This document shows, in pieces, positions 19,173 through 27,382 of a DNA stretch of 64,000 bases. Every line of letters begins with the position of its first letter. The stretch's first letter is position 1. The notes under the pieces were generated by a model, which saw only the letters and a list, made by a program, of their open reading frames with translations, was not told the DNA's origin and did no database searches. Origin of the DNA: Verrucomicrobiales bacterium (GTDB lineage Bacteria > Verrucomicrobiota > Verrucomicrobiia > Verrucomicrobiales > DEV007); the NCBI GenBank assembly GCA_029213265.1, contig JARGNG010000015.1:41866-105865 (forward strand), written 5' to 3'. The position numbers and the translations under genes are program-made.

Positions 19173-20048
19173 CTAGTTACCGGTTTTTCCCTCCGGACTT
19201 TTCGTGACAAAATAATATTCTTCCAACATCGACAGGCTGATCTCGCTCAGCTCTTTGATGTCCTCTTCAGAGATGCCTCCTTTGTCGGTAATGATTGCCT
19301 CCATACGCGCGAGCCCGGTGAGGATGGTCCGTATTTGAGGCGATGATTTGGAAGGCCCTTTCATGCTGCCGAGCATCTCCCGGAAATACGTAATCAAACC
19401 GGGCTGGTTGAGAAGCTCCGCCTTGTCTTCGCGAAACGCTTCGCGAATAAGGGTCGTTACCACATTCGTTCCGCGTAACCATCCGCCCAGACTGACGAGT
19501 TCGGACAATTCATCATCCCGGAGCTTTTCCATCGTCATTCGAACCGTCTGCTGGGTGGAATCAAGTTCCTCCCGAACCCGCTCCCAATCGCGACTCCCGG
19601 CCGCCTCGATGATGGCAAGGCTGTGAGGCCTCACCGCATTCGCAAGTCCCAGTGACTCGGAAACACTCAACACCTCACGTCCGATCTTTTGAATTTCCTC
19701 CCCGCTTTTCGCCTGCACGGCAATAAAGCCTTCGCCAACGAGGCTACCGAAGGTCAATGCCAGGATCGCCCGCTCAGTGGTGTCCCCCGTTGATTCGGGA
19801 ATCGAAATGGCACCCGTCCAGTTCGGCTCGTCAAGCTTGCCGAGCACCGCAAAAATCTCCGCTGGAATCGGAACGACAACCTTGTCGACAATTTCTCCCG
19901 GAAAATTCGAGAGATCAATCCGCTCCGGTGCACCAACTCCCTCCTGAGCAAAAAGAGAACCACCGACCATGGCAATGGCAATGGCAGCGACTGCGACTGC
20001 GACACCTTCGCGTTGGAATGGAAAAGAATGGAAAAACCGTTTCATCAT
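19173..20048 (-). CDS. Secreted helical protein of unknown function
   Basis: A 291-residue exported protein without a recognised family. The start is at ATG 20048 (a second ATG follows directly); a signal peptide runs to GSLFAQ. The mature part is mostly helical and acidic, with no obvious catalytic motif, and contains a short SIPESTGDTTERAILALTFG section. It precedes the secreted 171-residue protein by 7 bases. The two may form a periplasmic complex, which is inference from the gene arrangement only. Confidence 0.65.
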   Translation of the reverse strand: MMKRFFHSFPFQREGVAVAVAAIAIAMVGGSLFAQEGVGAPERIDLSNFPGEIVDKVVVPIPAEIFAVLGKLDEPNWTGAISIPESTGDTTERAILALTFGSLVGEGFIAVQAKSGEEIQKIGREVLSVSESLGLANAVRPHSLAIIEAAGSRDWERVREELDSTQQTVRMTMEKLRDDELSELVSLGGWLRGTNVVTTLIREAFREDKAELLNQPGLITYFREMLGSMKGPSKSSPQIRTILTGLARMEAIITDKGGISEEDIKELSEISLSMLEEYYFVTKSPEGKTGN

Positions 20049-20119
20049 AGGGTCTGCTAAAACTATCGCAGAAAACAAGCGGGGATCAAGAAACGCCTGT
20101 GGCCGTTGCGGGTTGCAAA

Positions 20120-21082
20120 TTACGTGGTCTCAAGGGCATTCTTTCGAAGCTTTTCGCAGTATTCCCCGATTCGGTGATTCCGCAGCCAGGAGGGAGGAGA
20201 CTGAAACTCCTGCGCAAAAGCCCGGATCGGAAACGGAAGCCGGTTTTCCTCCTCCGCATCGGCGAATCGGGAAAGTTCGGAATTTTCGCTAAGAACGCGG
20301 GCCCCCGATCCGTGATTCAAAATCCGCTCCTGTAGTTTGAGATCCGGCAACGGAAGGCGTGGAACGAGGTCGGTGTCATTCACAATACGCCACACCTCTG
20401 TGGGCTCCAACAACCGGTAAAAAGACTCATTTCCCACTTTCGGAGAACCAAACGTGCAGACGAGATCCGGTTTTGCCACGGCTCCCGCAATCATTGCCAA
20501 AGCTCCTCCCAGAGAATGCCCCGTGAAAATCCACGGGCGCGGCAACTGTTCCAGCGTCGGTAGAAGCCGGGGCCAGATCCTTTTGAAGAAGACGTAGAAT
20601 CCTGAATGGACGTGGGCACCGTCCAGGCTGTCTTCTTCCAGAAACCTCTTCCATCCGTGCGGTCGGATCACCAGGTTCATCACCCACTGGCGCGTCTTGT
20701 TGGTTCCCCGAAAGCAGAGAATGGTTCCCCCCGCCCCGTCGGAACGACGGTAAATCGACGCGTGATTCCCGGTCTTATGAATGGAGAGTTCTTCGACAAA
20801 CGGACTTCGCTCCGAAAGGAAATCCTCCCGGTGAGGCAGCACTCCCCGCCGGTCCCTCGGAAGTTCCTTTTGATCAGGAGTGTAGGCCGTTCGGCAGAGT
20901 TCAGCCAACCACCACGCCTGTGCCGGAGTGAACCTGAGATCGGAAAAATCGAATTCCGGCATCCCGCCCCATCCGTCGAAAAACTTTTCTTCGGGATCGA
21001 GTCCAAAGACGCCGTCCCACTCCGCGAAACGGAGCCTTGCCTGGCGCTGCCAATACCGGGTATGAACTTTGAGAAGCCTCAT
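20120..21082 (-). CDS. Class 3 lipase-like alpha/beta hydrolase
   Basis: A 320-residue hydrolase of the fungal-type class 3 lipase family. The nucleophile elbow is GHSLGG (188-193, Ser190), preceded by ILCFRGTN, the oxyanion-hole strand of this family. The acid is probably in NDTDLVPRLP (about D240) and the base in NHRIGEY (about H308). No signal peptide is visible, so it may be cytoplasmic. The gene ends 72 bases from the start of the next minus-strand gene and begins 10 bases after surE, with which it is likely cotranscribed. The natural substrate is unknown. Confidence 0.82.
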   Translation of the reverse strand: MRLLKVHTRYWQRQARLRFAEWDGVFGLDPEEKFFDGWGGMPEFDFSDLRFTPAQAWWLAELCRTAYTPDQKELPRDRRGVLPHREDFLSERSPFVEELSIHKTGNHASIYRRSDGAGGTILCFRGTNKTRQWVMNLVIRPHGWKRFLEEDSLDGAHVHSGFYVFFKRIWPRLLPTLEQLPRPWIFTGHSLGGALAMIAGAVAKPDLVCTFGSPKVGNESFYRLLEPTEVWRIVNDTDLVPRLPLPDLKLQERILNHGSGARVLSENSELSRFADAEEENRLPFPIRAFAQEFQSPPSWLRNHRIGEYCEKLRKNALETT

Positions 21083-21092
21083 TCGCTGGAGT

Positions 21093-21788
21093 TTACACCT
21101 GAACTTTGCTCAAGGCGATATCTCCTCCGAAACAAACCGCCACGTCACTCCCGGGGCGACGGGGACGCTCATGATAGTCTCCGGCGTAAACAAGTTCATT
21201 GGTTCCCACCTGTTCATAAACGACCTGTAGTGGATGTTTTTCCTGCTCGCAGGCAACCAGTTCCGGCTCCCGATCGCCCGGTGCCGGATGAGGCAAATTG
21301 ACCGTCCAGAGATCGCCCGTCTCGAAGGTATCTTCGAGGATTTCCCGAAAGGCACGCTCGCACCGCTCTGCTGCCACATCCCAGTTCAACTCGAGACCTC
21401 GTTTCATAAAATGGGAAAAGGCCACGCCGGGAATGCCGGCAAAAGCGGCTTCGCGAACCGCGGCGACCGTTCCGGAAATCACGAAGTCATGCCTCCCAAG
21501 ATTGCCTCCATGATTGATTCCCGACAGCACCCAATCCGGCCGCGCCGGCATGAGATGGGCCAGTGCGACCCGCGTGCAATCAGCCGGGGTTCCATCGACG
21601 GCAAAAGTGCGCTCCCCTCTTTCTTCAAACCGGATCGGCAAATTCGTCGTCACACGATGCCCGATCTCCGACATTTGTGTGGCCGGAGCCACAACCCAGA
21701 GCTCTTCGAAAAACGGCTTTGCCATTTTCCGCAGGGCAGTGATTCCGTCTGCTTCAATTCCGTCGTCGTTGGTGATCAGCGCGATCAT
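21093..21788 (-). CDS. surE: 5'/3'-nucleotidase SurE
   Basis: SurE is a metal-dependent nucleotidase acting on 5' and 3' nucleoside monophosphates and exopolyphosphate. The N-terminal ALITNDDGIEADGI carries the metal-binding double Asp. DGTPADCTRVAL and VLSGINHGGNLG (with the metal ligand Asn) follow, then SGTVAAVREAAFAGIPGVAFS. The ATG at 21788 is chosen because SurE proteins begin directly with the beta-strand before NDDG; an ATG at 21800 is possible. The lipase gene follows by 10 bases. psd is divergent. Confidence 0.95.
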   Translation of the reverse strand: MIALITNDDGIEADGITALRKMAKPFFEELWVVAPATQMSEIGHRVTTNLPIRFEERGERTFAVDGTPADCTRVALAHLMPARPDWVLSGINHGGNLGRHDFVISGTVAAVREAAFAGIPGVAFSHFMKRGLELNWDVAAERCERAFREILEDTFETGDLWTVNLPHPAPGDREPELVACEQEKHPLQVVYEQVGTNELVYAGDYHERPRRPGSDVAVCFGGDIALSKVQV

Positions 21789-21849
21789 AATTTTTTCCAT
21801 CCGGCAAAACCACTTTGCTCTCATCCGGTCTCAGGTCTATCCATGAACC

Positions 21850-22755
21850 GTGAAAGAAAGGCAAGAACTGGTTTACTATGATCGATACGGGCAGCAACTC
21901 GAATCGGAAGGAATCTATGGAGAAACCCCCCTTCGCTTTGCCTACGAAACGGCCCTGGGTCGAATCTGCCTGGAAAGTGCTTTTAAGCGCCCCTGGTTTT
22001 CCGCGCTCTATGGCCGCTGGGCCGACTGCAGCTGTTCAAAAAAGGAAGTGCTTCCGTTCATCGAACGCTTCGGTCTCGATCCCGAAGAGTTTGTCGACGC
22101 CCCGGAATCGTTTTCCTCTTTCAACGAATTTTTCTCCCGAAAACTCAAAGCCGAAGCACGTCCCGTTTCCCCGGGAGAAGATGACGTCAGCTTTCCGGCG
22201 GACGGACGACACCTCTTTGTCCCCGACCTTTCTCAATCCGGCCCCGTCTATGCCAAGGGGCGCCGCTTTGATCTTCCTGCGCTGCTCGGCGACAGCAAAC
22301 TGGCAAAACAATTCGCCGCCGGGTCGGCGATCATTTCACGGCTTTGCCCGACGGACTATCACCGTTTCCATTTCCCTCTCGATGGAACGCCGCAGGAATC
22401 GCGACTCATTAACGGACCGCTGTATTCAGTCAATCCGATCGCGCTGGCCCGTCAGCTTTCCTACCTCTGGGAAAACAAACGTCAGATCACCGTGATCGAA
22501 GGCTCACCTGCGGGCGACTACCTCTTTCTCGAAATCGGAGCAACCAACGTCGGAAGCATCGTGTCCACGAGCCAAACAAAGCAATTTGCTCCCCGCGGAA
22601 CGGAGAAGGGAGCCTTCCGCTTCGGCGGCTCGATGGTGATCACAATTTTTCCGGAAGGCCGCGTCCAGCCGGACGATGATCTCGCGACGCAATCAGCCGA
22701 CGGGATCGAGCTCTATGCCAAAGTCGGCGACCGGGCCGGCGAGATTCTCGCCTGA
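21850..22755 (+). CDS. psd: Phosphatidylserine decarboxylase proenzyme
   Basis: Psd decarboxylates phosphatidylserine to phosphatidylethanolamine at the inner membrane. It is made as a proenzyme that cuts itself at a Gly-Ser bond to form the pyruvoyl group; here that site is FGGSMVI near residue 255, the GGS form found in the Chlamydia-like branch. The histidine-containing DYHRFHFPLDG motif and FNEFFSRKLKAEARPV are also typical. The GTG at 21850 is used; an ATG seven bases upstream is out of frame. The partner pssA is not in the window. Confidence 0.95.
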   Translation: MKERQELVYYDRYGQQLESEGIYGETPLRFAYETALGRICLESAFKRPWFSALYGRWADCSCSKKEVLPFIERFGLDPEEFVDAPESFSSFNEFFSRKLKAEARPVSPGEDDVSFPADGRHLFVPDLSQSGPVYAKGRRFDLPALLGDSKLAKQFAAGSAIISRLCPTDYHRFHFPLDGTPQESRLINGPLYSVNPIALARQLSYLWENKRQITVIEGSPAGDYLFLEIGATNVGSIVSTSQTKQFAPRGTEKGAFRFGGSMVITIFPEGRVQPDDDLATQSADGIELYAKVGDRAGEILA

Positions 22756-22765
22756 GCGCAAAAGC

Positions 22766-22912
22766 CTACTTTTGATAGCCGTAGGCGGGTCCAACGGGAC
22801 AGGCGACTACCGCTTTTCCACTGCAAACGCAGCAGTTTTTGTTGCGATGCTTGCAGGCTCCAAGGCAGAGGGAGAAAGCGAGGAGAAGAAGAACGGAAAG
22901 TTTCGTTTTCAT
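22766..22912 (-). CDS. Tiny cysteine-rich lipoprotein, copy 1
   Basis: A 48-residue protein found by translating the gap after psd. It has a lysine-containing start (MKTKLSV), a leucine-rich hydrophobic segment and a good lipobox, CLGAC, with the lipidated cysteine at residue 20. The mature peptide is only about 29 residues. It contains four more cysteines after the lipidated one (CCVC and AC) and ends GPAYGYQK. A second gene of the same plan lies 144 bases upstream on the same strand (23057-23209). No known family is recognised; metal binding is possible, but unproven. Confidence 0.6.
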   Translation of the reverse strand: MKTKLSVLLLLAFSLCLGACKHRNKNCCVCSGKAVVACPVGPAYGYQK

Positions 22913-23000
22913 AGTGGGGTGGCCTTTTGATTGAACGGGCCCGTGACAGGGCCGCTACTCATTCAACGGACCAGCAGCCCGGTTTCTTTCACCTAATCAC

Positions 23001-23032
23001 AAAAAAAGCGATCACCTGTGAAGGTGACCGCT
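23001..23032 (-). terminator. Rho-independent terminator after cysteine-rich lipoprotein 2
   Basis: Inverted repeat AGCGATCACC / GGTGACCGCT (23007-23016 and 23023-23032, one mismatch, 6-nt loop), followed on the minus strand by a run of six T. It stands 25 bases past the stop of the 23057-23209 gene, and separates it from the downstream 22766-22912 gene. A T-run on the other side makes it usable from the plus strand as well. Confidence 0.85.
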
Positions 23033-23056
23033 TTTTCGAAAAGTTGATCGCAAGGA

Positions 23057-23209
23057 TCAGTGCTTGTGAGCTGCACCACCACAACTTCCACAGCAGGAGG
23101 TAGTTGCGCAGCAGCCTTTGCCACCGCCGCAGCAGTTGCTTTTGGTTGCACAGGCACCCATGAAAAGGGCAGCTGCAGAGAGGGTGGCGATCATGAGAAT
23201 TCGCTTCAT
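23057..23209 (-). CDS. Tiny cysteine-rich lipoprotein, copy 2
   Basis: A 50-residue predicted lipoprotein: MKRILMIATL start, hydrophobic core and lipobox FMGAC with the lipidated cysteine at residue 20. The mature part is about 31 residues, very rich in cysteine and glycine (NCCGGGKGCC, SCCGSCGG), and ends in AAHKH. The paired cysteines and terminal histidines suggest metal binding, which is inference. The ATG at 23209 is used; a longer frame from 23299 would run through the promoter and a repeat. It is followed by a strong terminator and has its own upstream region. Confidence 0.65.
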   Translation of the reverse strand: MKRILMIATLSAAALFMGACATKSNCCGGGKGCCATTSCCGSCGGAAHKH

Positions 23210-23278
23210 AGAATAAGTAGTTGGATTATCGGTTTTTGAATACATCACCGGAATTGTCCGGCAATTTATTGAGGCGTT

Positions 23279-23311
23279 CAACAGGGTCAGGTCATTCACT
23301 CAACCCTGTTG
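23279..23311. repeat. 33-bp dispersed palindrome, copy A
   Basis: Hairpin-forming repeat with arms CAACAGGGT and ACCCTGTTG (perfect 9-bp stem) around a 15-nt centre holding the conserved core AGGTCATTC. Two further copies of the same 33-bp pattern are at 46155-46187 and 62144-62176. It lies between the cysteine-rich lipoprotein and asd. Confidence 0.75.
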
Positions 23312-23405
23312 GACGTCCCTGGAAAGGAACGCCACTGCCTGCCATTCGGTTGCATTCTCATCCAGAAGACGTAAAATCGCGGCCCGCGTCAAGCATATTC
23401 CTATC

Positions 23406-24419
23406 ATGAGCCAAGAGCCAAAACACCTCGCCGTAGCAGGCGCCACCGGCGCCGTAGGCATTGAAATCCTGAAGTGCCTCGAACAGAGGAACTTCCCCGT
23501 GAGCAAATTGACCCTGCTCGCTTCGGCACGCTCTGCAGGAAAAAAGCTGACCTTTCGCGGAGAGGAAATCGAGATCGGGGAGCTCACTCCTGATTCCTTC
23601 GCAGGAGTCGATATTGCGCTGTTCAGTGCGGGTGGAGGCATCTCCAAAACCTTCGCTCCTCACGCGGTAGAGGCGGGCGCTGTGGTCGTGGACAATTCCT
23701 CCGCGTTTCGAATGGACAAAGGCACTCCTCTCATTGTTCCGGAGATCAATCCCGAAGACGCCAAAACCAACAACGGCATCATTGCCAACCCGAACTGCAC
23801 TACCATCGTCACCTTGATGGCACTCAATCCAATGCATCAGGCATTTGGTGGAGTGAAAAGCATCCTCGCCTCCAGCTACCAGGCTGTCTCCGGCAGCGGA
23901 GCCCAGGGCATCGCCGAACTCGAAGCTCAGGTCGAAGCTCTCGCAAATGGTCACCCCTGTCCCGAAGGCAGCGTTTACCCGAAGCAGATCGCTTTCAACG
24001 TCATTCCCCAGGTCGATGTGTTCCAGGAAAACGGCTACACCAGGGAGGAGATGAAGATGCACTTCGAGGGACAGAAAATTCTTCACGCACCCGACCTCAA
24101 AGCATCCGTGACCTGCGTTCGCGTTCCAGTGTTCCGCTCGCATGCCGTCGCGGTTACGGCCGTCTTCCATGATAGGCCTTCTGTCGAAGCCGCTCGCGAA
24201 GCGATCGAGGCAGCAGCCGGAGTTCAGGTCGTCGACGATCCGTTCGCGGAGAAGCCGCTCTATCCCACTCCCCTTGACTGCACCGACGGAGACGATTGCC
24301 TCGTCGGCCGCATCCGGGAAGATCTCGTCCTCGACAATGCACTCACCTTCTGGGTCGTCGGAGATCAGGTCCGGAAGGGAGCCGCATTGAACGCCGTGCA
24401 GATTGCGGAATTGCTGTAA
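23406..24419 (+). CDS. asd: Aspartate-semialdehyde dehydrogenase
   Basis: Asd reduces aspartyl phosphate to aspartate semialdehyde, the branch point to lysine/diaminopimelate, threonine and methionine. The Rossmann motif GATGAVG is at about residues 12-18. The catalytic cysteine lies in ANPNCTT (about C132). QAVSGSGAQG and the CVRVPVFRSHAVAV segment that carries the catalytic histidine are clear. Length (337) is normal. ispA follows on the same strand 40 bases downstream and is likely cotranscribed. Confidence 0.97.
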   Translation: MSQEPKHLAVAGATGAVGIEILKCLEQRNFPVSKLTLLASARSAGKKLTFRGEEIEIGELTPDSFAGVDIALFSAGGGISKTFAPHAVEAGAVVVDNSSAFRMDKGTPLIVPEINPEDAKTNNGIIANPNCTTIVTLMALNPMHQAFGGVKSILASSYQAVSGSGAQGIAELEAQVEALANGHPCPEGSVYPKQIAFNVIPQVDVFQENGYTREEMKMHFEGQKILHAPDLKASVTCVRVPVFRSHAVAVTAVFHDRPSVEAAREAIEAAAGVQVVDDPFAEKPLYPTPLDCTDGDDCLVGRIREDLVLDNALTFWVVGDQVRKGAALNAVQIAELL

Positions 24420-24459
24420 GGGAAAAAGCGGGGCCGCGAGCAGAATCAGGAAAAACGCG

Positions 24460-25353
24460 ATGAATGCAGATCTGAAATCCTATCTCAAGGAACGCGGGAA
24501 GATTGTCGACAAGGCGCTTAGCAACTATCTCCCATCTGCCCGGACTCGCCCCGCCACCGTGCACGAAGCGATGCGCTACAGCCTCTTCGCCGGTGGAAAA
24601 CGCCTTCGCCCGATTCTCAGTCTCGCTGCCGCCGAAGCCTGCGATGGAGATTTCGAGAACGCACTCGCGCCGGCTTCGGCAGTGGAATGCATCCACACCT
24701 ATTCCCTCATTCACGATGACCTTCCCTGCATGGACGATGACGATCTCCGCCGCGGCATGCCAACGAGCCACGTGAAATACGGGGAAGGAATCGCCGTCCT
24801 TGCCGGGGATGCCCTGCTCACGATTGCATTTGAAATCCTTGCAAAAACACCTGCGACGAAACGCTACGACGCCGGTGCCTACATCACCGAACTCGCCGTC
24901 GCCTCCGGCAGTCGTCATCTCATCGGAGGCCAGGTCGCCGATCTCGAAGGGGAAGGCAGCGATGTTCTGCTCAGCCCTTCACAGTTGAAGTTCATTCACC
25001 AAAGCAAAACCGCAGCCCTCTTGACCACGTCCATTCGGCTGGGTGCTATGACCGCCAACGCGACTCCGAAAAAGCTGGAGGCGCTCACAGTCTATGGCCA
25101 GTCCCTCGGGCTTGCTTTTCAGGTAATCGACGACATTCTCGATGTCACACAAACGAGTGAAAAGCTTGGCAAAAGCGCCGGCAAAGACGAAGCGACGAAC
25201 AAGTCGACCTACCCCGCCCTTTTCGGTCTCGAGAAGAGTCGCAAAGAAGCGGCACGACTGACCAAAAAGGCGCACGAAGCGTTGCAGCCATTTGGCAGGA
25301 AAGCGGAGCGTTTGAGGGAAATCGCCGACTACCTTTTGGATCGGGACTACTGA
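24460..25353 (+). CDS. ispA: Polyprenyl diphosphate synthase (farnesyl/geranylgeranyl type)
   Basis: A 297-residue short-chain trans-prenyltransferase that builds farnesyl or geranylgeranyl diphosphate from IPP and DMAPP. The first aspartate-rich motif is DDLPCMDDDD and the second DDILD; FAGGKRLRP and the lysine in QSKTAALL are also present. The insertion of two residues in the first motif (DDxxxxD) is the bacterial FPP synthase type, but chain length cannot be fixed from sequence. The ATG at 24460 is preceded by AGG and is chosen over a longer frame that overlaps asd. It uses the IPP/DMAPP made by the pathway that starts with dxs. Confidence 0.9.
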   Translation: MNADLKSYLKERGKIVDKALSNYLPSARTRPATVHEAMRYSLFAGGKRLRPILSLAAAEACDGDFENALAPASAVECIHTYSLIHDDLPCMDDDDLRRGMPTSHVKYGEGIAVLAGDALLTIAFEILAKTPATKRYDAGAYITELAVASGSRHLIGGQVADLEGEGSDVLLSPSQLKFIHQSKTAALLTTSIRLGAMTANATPKKLEALTVYGQSLGLAFQVIDDILDVTQTSEKLGKSAGKDEATNKSTYPALFGLEKSRKEAARLTKKAHEALQPFGRKAERLREIADYLLDRDY

Positions 25354-25456
25354 GAATCTCTCAGTCTGCTGAAACGACGGGACTCAATTCAGGTTCTGCT
25401 TCCCGGACCTCACGTGAAGGAAGATCATAGCGAAGGATTGCTTTGCATCGGATCCC

Positions 25457-27379
25457 ATGCGAAAACAAACCATGGCCCGCTACGACTCGATCCCTGTTTC
25501 GACTGACAAGATGCCTCCTGGCATCCCTTACATCATCGGAAACGAAGCGGCGGAGCGCTTCAGCTTCTATGGGATGCGGACGATCCTCACCATTTTCATG
25601 GTGAACTATCTCTGGCTCATGGGGGATTCCCCGATTGAGAAACTGACCGATACCGAGGCAACCAAGCGCTTCCATGATTTTGTCTCTCTCGTCTATCTGA
25701 CTCCCATCTTCGGGGCACTGCTCGCCGACCTGTTTTTCGGAAAGTATCGCATCATCATTGTCCTTTCGATTGTCTACTGTCTCGGACATGCCGCACTCGC
25801 ACTGATGGGCATTGTTGGAGAATCCAGTCTCTGGCTGATTGCCGGACTCTGGCTGATCTCGATCGGATCCGGAGGCATTAAGCCCTGCGTCTCCGCCCAC
25901 GTCGGGGATCAGTTCGGCACGCCAAACCGCCATCTCCTTCCCAAGATTTTCAACTGGTTCTACTGGTCGATCAATTTGGGGGCGTTCCTCTCCACTCTCC
26001 TTACGCCCTGGCTTCTGGAGTGGTATGGCCCCCACCTGGCATTCGGAGTGCCCGGAATTCTCATGGCGCTGGCGACCCTCGTTTTCTGGCTGGGCCGATG
26101 GAAGTTTGTTCACATTCCCGCGAAAGGATGGGGCTTTGTCAGGGAACTCTTCAGCGCGGAAGGCCTCAAGGCGATTACGAAGCTATTCTCGATCTACATC
26201 TTTGTAGCGATTTTCTGGGCGCTCTTTGACCAAACCGGATCCTCCTGGGTTCTCCAGGCGGAAAACATGGATCGAAACTGGCTCGGCGTGGAGTGGCTCC
26301 CGAGTCAAATTCAAGCGCTCAATCCCATCCTGATCCTCACTTTCATTCCCTTGTTCTCCTACGTCATTTATCCACTGATCGACAAAGTTTTCCCGCTGAC
26401 ACCGCTGAGAAAAATCAGCATTGGATTGTTTCTCACGGCGCTTTCCTTCGCCCTCGTTTCGATGGCCCAGCAACGCATTGATTCGGGACTCACTCCTTCG
26501 ATCTCCTGGCAACTGTTCGCCTATGTCGCTCTTACGGCGGGCGAAGTAATGGTTTCCATTGTCTGTCTCGAATTCAGCTACACCCAGGCACCCCGGGCGA
26601 TGAAGTCGGTCATCATGGCGATCTTCCTTGTCTCCGTTTCTCTCGGAAACCTCTTCACCTCGACGATCAACCATTTCATCCAGGTGGAAGACCCCATCGC
26701 CAAGGTGGAGTCGGTCGGAACGGAAGTGAACCACGGAGGTTTCGACGGGAAGACAGGAACGGCTGACGATATCAAGCTCACCTTTAGCGAAGAGGGTAAA
26801 CGGACCGCTCTCGAATTTGCCGGAAAGGCGGAGATGGATCAGCTTGTTTCCGTCATCGAAAAAGAAATTGTGGCCTCCGACTACTCCGCTCTGGAAGAGT
26901 CGCGGGGAAATGATCTCGTTTCTGCAGTCAACGATCCCTGGGGAAATCCCTACGAGTACACGCTGATCAACCGTAACCGAATGCGAGTCTCCAGTCGCGG
27001 GCCGGACGGGGAAGCGAAAACACCATGGGACCAAAGCGTCGTTCTGCAAATTTCGAAACCGGACCAGAGCGAGTCATCCGCTTTCGCAAAATTCTTTGAT
27101 CACTTCCGTCCCGAAACGCCCTGGCTGGAGAAACGGAAAGCTGAACTGGGCGTGGAAACAAAAGAGCAGGCAAACGCGGCCGGCCCCTCCATCTCCCGCA
27201 ACTACTCGGTCGGTGGCCTCGTGAAGCTGGAGGGAGCGAGCTATTTCTGGTTCTTTACCATGGTCATGCTCGGAGCGGCGCTGCTGTTTGTCATCGTTGC
27301 CAGACTCTACCGACCGAAGGAATACTTCCACGACGAGGAAATCGAGGCGGAAGCCCGCGAGGAGGCGATCGGAAATTAG
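25457..27379 (+). CDS. POT/PTR2-family peptide transporter with soluble insertion
   Basis: A 640-residue proton-coupled oligopeptide transporter of the POT family. The proton-coupling motif ExxERF is seen as EAAERFSFYGMR (30-42). The PTR2 signature FNWFYWSINLGAF is at 165-177. About 13-14 membrane segments are predicted. Unusually, between the segment ending near residue 405 and the final segment (about 596-617) there is a hydrophilic insertion of about 180 residues. It contains FDGKTGTADDI (429-439) and DPWGNPYEYTL (493-503) with RGPDG (514-518), a pattern like the C-terminal part of GspG-type pseudopilins. The start at 25457 gives a short N-terminus; an ATG at 25472 is equally possible. Confidence 0.85.
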   Translation: MRKQTMARYDSIPVSTDKMPPGIPYIIGNEAAERFSFYGMRTILTIFMVNYLWLMGDSPIEKLTDTEATKRFHDFVSLVYLTPIFGALLADLFFGKYRIIIVLSIVYCLGHAALALMGIVGESSLWLIAGLWLISIGSGGIKPCVSAHVGDQFGTPNRHLLPKIFNWFYWSINLGAFLSTLLTPWLLEWYGPHLAFGVPGILMALATLVFWLGRWKFVHIPAKGWGFVRELFSAEGLKAITKLFSIYIFVAIFWALFDQTGSSWVLQAENMDRNWLGVEWLPSQIQALNPILILTFIPLFSYVIYPLIDKVFPLTPLRKISIGLFLTALSFALVSMAQQRIDSGLTPSISWQLFAYVALTAGEVMVSIVCLEFSYTQAPRAMKSVIMAIFLVSVSLGNLFTSTINHFIQVEDPIAKVESVGTEVNHGGFDGKTGTADDIKLTFSEEGKRTALEFAGKAEMDQLVSVIEKEIVASDYSALEESRGNDLVSAVNDPWGNPYEYTLINRNRMRVSSRGPDGEAKTPWDQSVVLQISKPDQSESSAFAKFFDHFRPETPWLEKRKAELGVETKEQANAAGPSISRNYSVGGLVKLEGASYFWFFTMVMLGAALLFVIVARLYRPKEYFHDEEIEAEAREEAIGN

Positions 27380-27382
27380 ATC

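Noticed and set aside
22676..22930. 84-codon plus-strand frame at the end of psd
   Set aside because: It overlaps psd in another frame and is antisense to the first cysteine-rich lipoprotein, which has a clean lipobox.
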